From: Spirochaetales bacterium
GTDB taxonomy: Bacteria; Spirochaetota; Spirochaetia; DSM-27196; SKKC01
Direction: 5' to 3'
Length of the DNA: 19,521 nt
Assembly: GCA_007121695.1 (NCBI GenBank)
Contig: SKKC01000268.1
Location: 1 to 19,521 of the forward strand
The notes beneath the pieces are model-generated. The model ran no database searches and was not told where the DNA came from. It was given only the letters and a program-made list of their open reading frames with translations. Position numbers and translations under genes: made by a program. Below are positions 14,971 through 19,521 of this stretch, one piece after another (the first letter of the stretch is position 1; each line of letters begins with the position of its first letter).

Positions 14971-14989
14971 ATTGAGGAGATAACCGGTG
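14956..14989. repeat. 11-bp perfect inverted repeat downstream of jag
   Basis: CACCGGTTATC (14956-14966) is the exact reverse complement of GATAACCGGTG (14979-14989), with a 12-base spacer. On the minus strand it comes 19 bases after the jag stop and is followed by GATAAACAGG rather than a U run, so it is an imperfect terminator candidate for the rpmH-jag transcript. It shares bases with two DnaA boxes, so it could also be part of a protein-binding site. Confidence 0.55.
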
Positions 14990-15008
14990 ACACCGGCGAT
15001 ACCGATGT

Positions 15009-15725
15009 CTATCCCCGGAAGAAGATTCGGACCTGCTTGTACTGGCCGTCACCTTCGCTTTTGGTTCCGATGTCCGTAATGTCGTTCAGCGCGGTATGAA
15101 TTAACCGGCGCTCGAAAGGGTTCATGGGCTCGAGCAACCGGCTCGACCTGCTTTCCTTTACTTCGTCGGCAACCTGCTGCGCCATGCGCACCAGACTCTC
15201 TTCCCGACGACCGCGATAGTTTTCGCTGTCAACTATTACCTTGATTCCGTCTCCGCCAACCCGACCCCCGACAATATTAACGAGGGTCTGCAGTGCGTCG
15301 AGTGTCTGTCCCTTGCGTCCGATAATGATGCCATTTTCCGCGCCGTCGAGACGAAGACCGATTTTGGATGCTTCACGGTACATGATCTGTACGCTGCAGG
15401 GCGCTCCCATCATGTCGGTCACAGTTTTCAGGTAATCGACAATCGCGTGCTCAAAATCGTTTTCGGGTTCCGCCTGATAGCTGGACTGGGTCCGGGGACG
15501 AGTCGGTTCCGGAGTTGCAGATGTGCGGGCAGGGGAGGCTTCGGCTGGCGCCGCGCCAGCATCTCCGTGCAGATGTACACGGATCCGGACCTTCCGGTTC
15601 ATGCCAAGAAAGCCCGACTGCTGATCAAGAACTTCCACATCAAACTTGCTCTGTTCCATGCCGAGCGACTCGACTGCGTGCTCGATCGCCTCACTCTCGG
15701 TCTTTCCTTCAAACTCGTATGCCAT
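15009..15725 (-). CDS. jag: Jag / KhpB RNA-binding protein (SpoIIIJ-associated)
   Basis: This is a cytoplasmic RNA-binding protein usually encoded next to yidC. Its 238 residues show the Jag_N domain (1-52, with SGFLGMNRKVRIRV), a Pro/Ala/Thr-rich linker (about 57-85), a KH domain with IIIGRKGQTLDALQ (133-146), and an R3H domain (about 168-235) ending in a VRIFFRG tail. Homologues bind small and messenger RNAs and affect cell division and envelope growth in Gram-positive bacteria. The role in spirochaetes is not established. ATG 15725 has AAGGAG 8 bases upstream and lies 17 bases after the yidC stop. It is the last gene of the rpmH-rnpA-yidC-jag cluster. Confidence 0.95.
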   Translation of the reverse strand: MAYEFEGKTESEAIEHAVESLGMEQSKFDVEVLDQQSGFLGMNRKVRIRVHLHGDAGAAPAEASPARTSATPEPTRPRTQSSYQAEPENDFEHAIVDYLKTVTDMMGAPCSVQIMYREASKIGLRLDGAENGIIIGRKGQTLDALQTLVNIVGGRVGGDGIKVIVDSENYRGRREESLVRMAQQVADEVKESRSSRLLEPMNPFERRLIHTALNDITDIGTKSEGDGQYKQVRIFFRG

Positions 15726-15742
15726 GTATGTGTCTCCTTACA

Positions 15743-17488
15743 TCAGCCAGCAGCAGGGGCTTTTTTCGCACCGCGCTGTGACCAGTACTGCTGCAACCCC
15801 GTGGTCACATTCGTAAGAATCATGTAGACCAGGAGACCTGCCGGCATGTTGTAAAGTACGAAAAATATGAACGCGGGTAGAAGATACTTGAACATCTTCT
15901 GCTGTGCGCCGGTCTGCGCACCGCCAGCGGGCTGCATGAACTTGCTGGTGAATAGCTGGCTTGCCAGAAAAATCAGCGGTAGAAGACGTATGTCATTACC
16001 AATGACCGGCAACGCGAACCCCGTCCAGCTGAGAATGCTCTCCGAGGCGCTCAGGTCGTCGATCCAACCCGGAATAAACGCTGCTCCGCGCAGATCGAAG
16101 CTGTTGTTGAACACACCGAACATGGCAATGAAGAACGGAATCTGCAGCACCATCGGCAGACAACCGCCGAGCGGGTTTACTTTTTCCTTGCGGTACAGTT
16201 CGGCAATGGCCTGCTGCTGCTTCTGCTGGTCGTTCTTGTATTTTTCCTTGAGCTCGGTCATTTTCGGGTTGAGCTCCTGCATTCGCTTCATGGACGTAAA
16301 ACTCTTTCGAGTCAGCGGATACAACAGCGCCTTGACGAGAATGGTGAGCAGAATAATCGCGACCCCGTAGTTCGGAATAATCCGGTAGAACATATTGAGG
16401 CCGAGTTTAAGAATATGCTCGAGCCAGCCGAGCAGTGGCCGGGAGTCAAGAACTTCGTCCAGATTCAGATTACTCAGACCAAACGCGTTCTCACCGGCTT
16501 CGTTGTAGCGAGCAAGTGCTGCCGGAGTCTTCGGGCCGGCAAAAACCCTGAACGTATCCGTATTGAAGGACACTCGAATCGGAGGGCGAGCAAAACGCAT
16601 CTGGTGCCCGCGTACGAGGCCTTCGACCGGTTCGCTGTCAAGAAAAATCGTATAGCGTGCCTGATCAGGAATCGCGACCAGAGCGAAATATTTACCGGCC
16701 AGCGCTGCCCATTCGACCCGCTGTTCGATAATCTGTCGTCCGCCTTCCGATAGCTCCACGCTGTCCTGCTCGAGTCGCCTCGTGCCCTGCGAAAGCGTCA
16801 GGAAACGCCGGAACTCGTTTCGACCATCGAGCTCGTCGAACTGCGGGCCTATCTGTGGTCCGAAGCCCATCGTATAGGCAAAACCATCGCTGTTCAGAGG
16901 AATCGCCTGATTCACACTGTTCTGAAATTCGACATCGACAAGGAACAGATACTCACCTGGCTCGAAGCGGAAGCGCTTCGTAAAGGTGAACGGTTCATCC
17001 TCATTTCCGACGACGTAAAAGTCTCTGGTAAACTCGAACTCGCTGTTCGACACCTGGGTAAACCGGAATGGCTCGGTTACCGGTCGCCCGTCCGGGCCAC
17101 CAAATCGCGTCAGCATGGCGGGTTCATCGCCCTCGCCCTGCAAGACCATGTTGACCGGCTGACCTCCGTCTCGGTGATTCAAGAGCTCTATCGACGTAAT
17201 GACCGCACCAGCCGGATCCATGACAACCCGCATATTCGATGACTCGAACACGACCCGGTTTCGGGCAACTGATTCATCCGGGACAGCTCTTATTTCAAAC
17301 CCGGCAGGCTGAGTCGTGACAGTTCCCGGCTCGGCCACCGGTGCGTCGGATTCCGGATCGGCCGGCGTTGCAGGAGCCGGGCGCTCCGCAGCAAATTCCT
17401 CCGGTGGAAACAGTGCGTTCTGAATACTGAACCCTATAGTGATGACAAGCACCGAGAGTACAACGGCCAGAAGAGTTCGTTTTTCCAT
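15743..17488 (-). CDS. yidC: membrane protein insertase YidC
   Basis: YidC inserts and folds inner-membrane proteins, alone or with SecYEG. The 581-residue protein is the Gram-negative form: an N-terminal anchor (about 5-25), a Pro/Ala/Glu-rich linker, a large periplasmic beta domain (about 60-345), and the conserved insertase domain from about 355. The insertase domain carries YPLTRKSFTSMKRMQ with the groove arginine region, the cytoplasmic helical hairpin (LKEKYKNDQQKQQQ), and the later helices ending in YMILTNVTTGLQQYW. The large periplasmic domain supports a two-membrane cell. ATG 17488 has TAAGG 7 bases upstream. No yidD lies between rnpA and yidC, where many bacteria carry it. Confidence 0.97.
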   Translation of the reverse strand: MEKRTLLAVVLSVLVITIGFSIQNALFPPEEFAAERPAPATPADPESDAPVAEPGTVTTQPAGFEIRAVPDESVARNRVVFESSNMRVVMDPAGAVITSIELLNHRDGGQPVNMVLQGEGDEPAMLTRFGGPDGRPVTEPFRFTQVSNSEFEFTRDFYVVGNEDEPFTFTKRFRFEPGEYLFLVDVEFQNSVNQAIPLNSDGFAYTMGFGPQIGPQFDELDGRNEFRRFLTLSQGTRRLEQDSVELSEGGRQIIEQRVEWAALAGKYFALVAIPDQARYTIFLDSEPVEGLVRGHQMRFARPPIRVSFNTDTFRVFAGPKTPAALARYNEAGENAFGLSNLNLDEVLDSRPLLGWLEHILKLGLNMFYRIIPNYGVAIILLTILVKALLYPLTRKSFTSMKRMQELNPKMTELKEKYKNDQQKQQQAIAELYRKEKVNPLGGCLPMVLQIPFFIAMFGVFNNSFDLRGAAFIPGWIDDLSASESILSWTGFALPVIGNDIRLLPLIFLASQLFTSKFMQPAGGAQTGAQQKMFKYLLPAFIFFVLYNMPAGLLVYMILTNVTTGLQQYWSQRGAKKAPAAG

Positions 17489-17520
17489 ACAATTACCTTA
17501 CCCGAATGGGGGTCACGCTA

Positions 17521-17874
17521 CTATAGAGTATGCCGATACAAATCCGCTTTTTGCAAAACGAATCGGGCTTGACTGAATCGGATACCAAACGAGCGGTCAA
17601 AACCAGGATATACGATAAAAACCAGATCGAATCCGGTGTTCACATGCTCTTTCAACTCCCGGTACACCTCGCGAAGAAGACGTTTCGAACGGTTTCGAGC
17701 AACTGCGGTTCCGTATTTTCGTACCGGGACAACAAGAATTCGATTAAAATCGAGTCCATTCGGACGCCACAGCAGTTTCATGCCTCGACCCGAAGCGGAA
17801 CCGGGGCTACGGAACGCCGCCCGTATGTCACGATGTCCGCGAATGATCTCTGCCTTAGTAAGGCTTTTTCTCAT
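17521..17874 (-). CDS. rnpA: ribonuclease P protein component
   Basis: This small basic protein helps the RNase P RNA bind and cleave precursor tRNAs. From ATG 17874 it has 117 residues, the usual length. The family signature is VRKYGTAVARNRSKRLLRE, with the RNR motif at 60-62. The start lies inside the end of rpmH: the two genes overlap by 20 bases in different frames, and no separate ribosome binding site is obvious, so translation is probably coupled to rpmH. The frame is open up to 17937 (GTG), giving a 138-residue version overlapping more of rpmH, but the conserved part begins at the ATG. Confidence 0.93.
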   Translation of the reverse strand: MRKSLTKAEIIRGHRDIRAAFRSPGSASGRGMKLLWRPNGLDFNRILVVPVRKYGTAVARNRSKRLLREVYRELKEHVNTGFDLVFIVYPGFDRSFGIRFSQARFVLQKADLYRHTL

Positions 17875-18010
17875 CTGCAACCGATAACTTGTATCGGCCT
17901 TTCGCCCGCCGGCGACGAAGAACCTCGCGACCACCACGGGTCTTCATTCGAGCACGAAAACCGAACTTCCGGTTCCGTTTTACCTTGCTTGGGTTATATG
18001 TTCGTTTCAT
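17855..18010 (-). CDS. rpmH: 50S ribosomal protein L34
   Basis: This is a 51-residue, strongly basic ribosomal protein. The sequence opens MKRTYNPSKVKR, has the family core KFGFRARMKTRGGREVL, then RRRRAKGR. L34 is usually 44-47 residues and ends soon after a KGRxxLS motif. Here a short tail, VADEKKPY, follows. ATG 18010 has GAGGAG 6 bases upstream, a strong ribosome binding site, and a near-consensus promoter lies about 90 bases upstream. The last 20 bases overlap the start of rnpA. Confidence 0.97.
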   Translation of the reverse strand: MKRTYNPSKVKRNRKFGFRARMKTRGGREVLRRRRAKGRYKLSVADEKKPY

Positions 18011-18069
18011 GTCAGTCTCCTCGAAAATTTAAACGGCAGCAGAAACATAGAATCATACGCTACCGGAGA

Positions 18070-18090
18070 CCTGTCAGAGAAAAAGACAGG
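18070..18090 (-). other. hairpin in the rpmH 5' leader
   Basis: CCTGTC and GACAGG form a 6-bp inverted repeat around a pyrimidine-rich 9-base loop, close to the expected transcription start of the rpmH promoter. It may stabilise the 5' end of this transcript. No T run follows on the minus strand, so it is not a clear terminator for dciA. Confidence 0.35.
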
Positions 18091-18099
18091 GCGGACCGC

Positions 18100-18129
18100 A
18101 GTATATGAAATTGCATTCCGTGGTGTCAA
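18100..18129 (-). promoter_or_regulatory. strong sigma-70-type promoter of rpmH-rnpA-yidC-jag
   Basis: On the minus strand TTGACA (18129-18124, perfect -35) and TATACT (18105-18100, five of six -10 bases) are 18 bases apart. The -35 starts 4 bases after the dciA stop codon. Transcription would begin near 18093, leaving an approximately 80-base leader before rpmH. This makes rpmH, rnpA, yidC and jag a unit that can be expressed apart from recF-dciA. Confidence 0.75.
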
Positions 18130-18133
18130 CAAA

Positions 18134-18616
18134 TCAACGGTCGGTCGACTCAATTGCCTTTTTGAGGGCAGACAGTCGATCTTTCAGCTCCGGATCGGCA
18201 ATACCCGAGAGCGCCTCATCCGGATTTTCGGAATATCCACCACGCTCGACGGTGGGACTCTGGCCGTGGTCCGGAACATCGGGTACGGAAACCGACTGCT
18301 CGATGCCCGCGTTCAGTGCATGTCCGACGCGTTCGTCGACCAGGTGAAAATGAAGCGTCCGTATTTCGAGATCAGGAAACTCGTGCTGTATCCGCTTCAG
18401 AATGCGTTCCTGCTGCATACGAAGCAGTTGCATCCAGCCGGGATGGTCTACAACGACGACCGCGGCATTGTGCCGAACGTCCACAAGTTTGCTGTGATCG
18501 GCCAGATCGCTTCCGGCGATGGCGCGCCACGAAGAAAAAAACCTGACAAAGCCTCGTTCGTCGTGAACGCTGAGTCGATCAAAGAGAACGTGTAGAAGTG
18601 CTCCGGCTTTCTCCAT
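18134..18616 (-). CDS. dciA: DciA-like protein (DUF721), predicted replicative helicase operator
   Basis: The N-terminal 95 residues fit the DUF721/DciA family: FFSSWRAIAGSDLADHS (26-42), then VVVVDHPGWMQLLRMQQERIL (54-74, with W61). DciA recruits or loads the replicative helicase DnaB in bacteria that lack DnaC/DnaI. The remaining 65 residues are acidic, Pro-rich and probably flexible. ATG 18616 is chosen as the conserved start, which makes the gene overlap the end of recF by 38 bases. A weak AGGACAGG precedes it. Association with recF and the dnaA-dnaN region is common in spirochaetes, to my knowledge. Confidence 0.8.
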   Translation of the reverse strand: MEKAGALLHVLFDRLSVHDERGFVRFFSSWRAIAGSDLADHSKLVDVRHNAAVVVVDHPGWMQLLRMQQERILKRIQHEFPDLEIRTLHFHLVDERVGHALNAGIEQSVSVPDVPDHGQSPTVERGGYSENPDEALSGIADPELKDRLSALKKAIESTDR

Positions 18617-19521
18617 GGACCTGTCCTGCCTGAACGCGATACAACAGCGTATCATCTCCAGCGAGTGAGGAAAACTGCTCATCGGGAAGAAACGTGAATA
18701 CCGCCTGATCATACTCGGGAAGGGAGTTGAAAAAACGTTTTCGTCGCGTCGGGTCGAGTTCGAGCATAACGTCGTCCAGAAGCAGAATCGGTTTCCTTTG
18801 CGACCGATCGGAAAAAAAACGTGCCTGGGCGACCCGAAGAATAAGAGACAGGAGGCGGAGCTGACCGGTACTCGCCGTTTCAGTAAACTCCTCCCCGTCC
18901 ATCTCGAAGCGGAACCTGTCCCGGTGTGGACCGCTTGTCGTGGTTCCCATGGTAAAATCCGTTCCTCGACGGCTGCGCAGGTTATCCACGATTACTTCGG
19001 TCGAGACGATATCCTTCCACGAGGGTCGATACTCGATCCGAAGGGGCGTATCGAAGCCGGAAATGAGATGATACAGTTCTTCGAAGGTTGCGCTGAAACG
19101 CTCGACGGCATGGGCACGCTGAATCTGCACCTCCATCCCCGTACTCGCCAGCTGCTGGTCATACACATCGATCATGTCGTGGTCTTCTTCGCGAATGGCT
19201 GCATTCCGGTGTTTCAGAATCCTTGCGTATCGTCGAATGACATCTATGAACAGCTCATCGTACAGACTCAGTGTCTGATTAAAGAACCACCGTCTCCGGT
19301 CCGGGGATCCTGTCACAAAATCTATGTCATCATGGCAGAATACGATGCAGGGCAGGTTATGAACCAGGTCCTTGCGATCCTGAACAGCTGCTCCGTTTAC
19401 ATGAATGGTTTTTGCCGCGTTCTGCAGGGCAAGTCGTATCGTCAGATCCCCGCCATCGTCAGTGCGGGCATCTCCTGTCAGCCCGCACTCAGAAGAACCC
19501 GAGCGTACGAGGACTGCGTCA
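18579..19521 (-). CDS. recF: DNA replication and repair protein RecF (5' end outside window)
   Basis: RecF is an SMC-like ATPase that helps load RecA at single-strand gaps with RecO and RecR. The frame is open to the window edge. It includes the region ending CIVFCHDDIDFVTGSPDRRR, the coiled segment with ILKHRNAAI, the TSGPHRDRF motif, an ABC-type signature region STGQLRLLSLILRVAQARF, and Walker B ILLLDDVMLELD followed by PTRRKRF. The N-terminal Walker A lies outside. The next gene upstream is expected to be dnaN or dnaA, but this cannot be seen. Its last 38 bases overlap dciA. Confidence 0.94.
   Translation of the reverse strand, partial: DAVLVRSGSSECGLTGDARTDDGGDLTIRLALQNAAKTIHVNGAAVQDRKDLVHNLPCIVFCHDDIDFVTGSPDRRRWFFNQTLSLYDELFIDVIRRYARILKHRNAAIREEDHDMIDVYDQQLASTGMEVQIQRAHAVERFSATFEELYHLISGFDTPLRIEYRPSWKDIVSTEVIVDNLRSRRGTDFTMGTTTSGPHRDRFRFEMDGEEFTETASTGQLRLLSLILRVAQARFFSDRSQRKPILLLDDVMLELDPTRRKRFFNSLPEYDQAVFTFLPDEQFSSLAGDDTLLYRVQAGQVHGESRSTSTRSL

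Larger units (their letters stand above)
14638..15008. other. 371-bp AT-rich intergenic region with DnaA-box-like sites (possible origin-like or DnaA-binding region)
   Basis: This is the only gap over 300 bases. It lies between jag and gcvT and holds three plus-strand DnaA-box-like 9-mers (14748-14756, 14951-14959, 14962-14970), an AT-rich, A-run-containing stretch at about 14806-14940 between them that could unwind easily, and an 11-bp inverted repeat next to jag. Such a mix resembles a replication origin. However, the replication and ribosomal genes to the right all run leftward, which fits an origin further right near dnaA, so this may be a secondary DnaA-binding site. No convincing promoter, RNA gene or protein-coding frame was found. 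Confidence 0.5.

Noticed and set aside
17875..17937. Longer rnpA start at 17937, as in the nested Thermus arrangement
   Set aside because: The extra residues are the mirror of the basic rpmH codons in another frame, and conserved RnpA sequence begins at ATG 17874.
18982..18990. A DnaA-box-like TTATCCACG inside recF
   Set aside because: It is a single imperfect site in coding sequence where the codons for Val-Asp-Asn-Leu account for it.

Overview
The window is a chromosomal segment of a Gram-negative bacterium with moderately high GC, most probably a free-living spirochaete. This taxonomic call is inferred from the gene order recF–dciA–rpmH–rnpA–yidC–jag on one strand, from lipoprotein and outer-membrane genes mixed with housekeeping genes, and from the protein sequences. 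No rRNA or other decisive marker is present. Almost everything is ordinary core genome: there is no insertion sequence, phage, CRISPR array or tRNA.

Layout. (1) Positions 1-3039, + strand: the end of a ferric-iron binding protein, a fused two-domain iron permease and its ATPase, together an Fbp/Fut-type Fe(3+) ABC importer. (2) 3055-3933, - strand: a cation diffusion facilitator with its own promoter, convergent with the iron operon. (3) 4027-4548, + strand: an orphan STAS-domain protein. (4) 13023 down to 4555, - strand: a tightly packed run that looks like one long transcription unit: ahcY, metK, an FxsA-like membrane protein, an unknown lipoprotein, zwf, an outer-membrane barrel protein, a lipase-like lipoprotein, a possible small ORF and a Ca2+/Na+-type antiporter. 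(5) 14637 down to 13120, - strand: gcvT and gcvH, separated from ahcY by a structured leader that can fold in two mutually exclusive ways, one of them terminator-like. (6) 14638-15008: the only gap over 300 bp. It is AT-rich and carries three DnaA-box-like sites and an 11-bp inverted repeat. (7) 19521 down to 15009, - strand: recF (partial), dciA, then a near-consensus promoter followed by rpmH, rnpA, yidC and jag, the usual replication-initiation / ribosome / membrane-insertion neighbourhood.

How the genes fit together. AhcY clears S-adenosylhomocysteine and MetK makes S-adenosylmethionine, so the two form the core of the methyl cycle. GcvT and GcvH next door supply 5,10-methylene-tetrahydrofolate, but no gcvP is present here. 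Zwf supplies NADPH. RnpA, L34, YidC and Jag (KhpB) serve tRNA maturation, the ribosome and membrane-protein insertion. RecF and DciA serve replication and repair.

The items most worth a second look are the competing folds in the ahcY leader, the DnaA-box cluster downstream of jag, a Cys-bearing tail on glucose-6-phosphate dehydrogenase, an altered second ion-binding repeat in the antiporter, a perfect hairpin over the metK stop codon, and three uncharacterised envelope proteins embedded in the metabolic operon. I found no clear sign of a wholly new multi-gene system.
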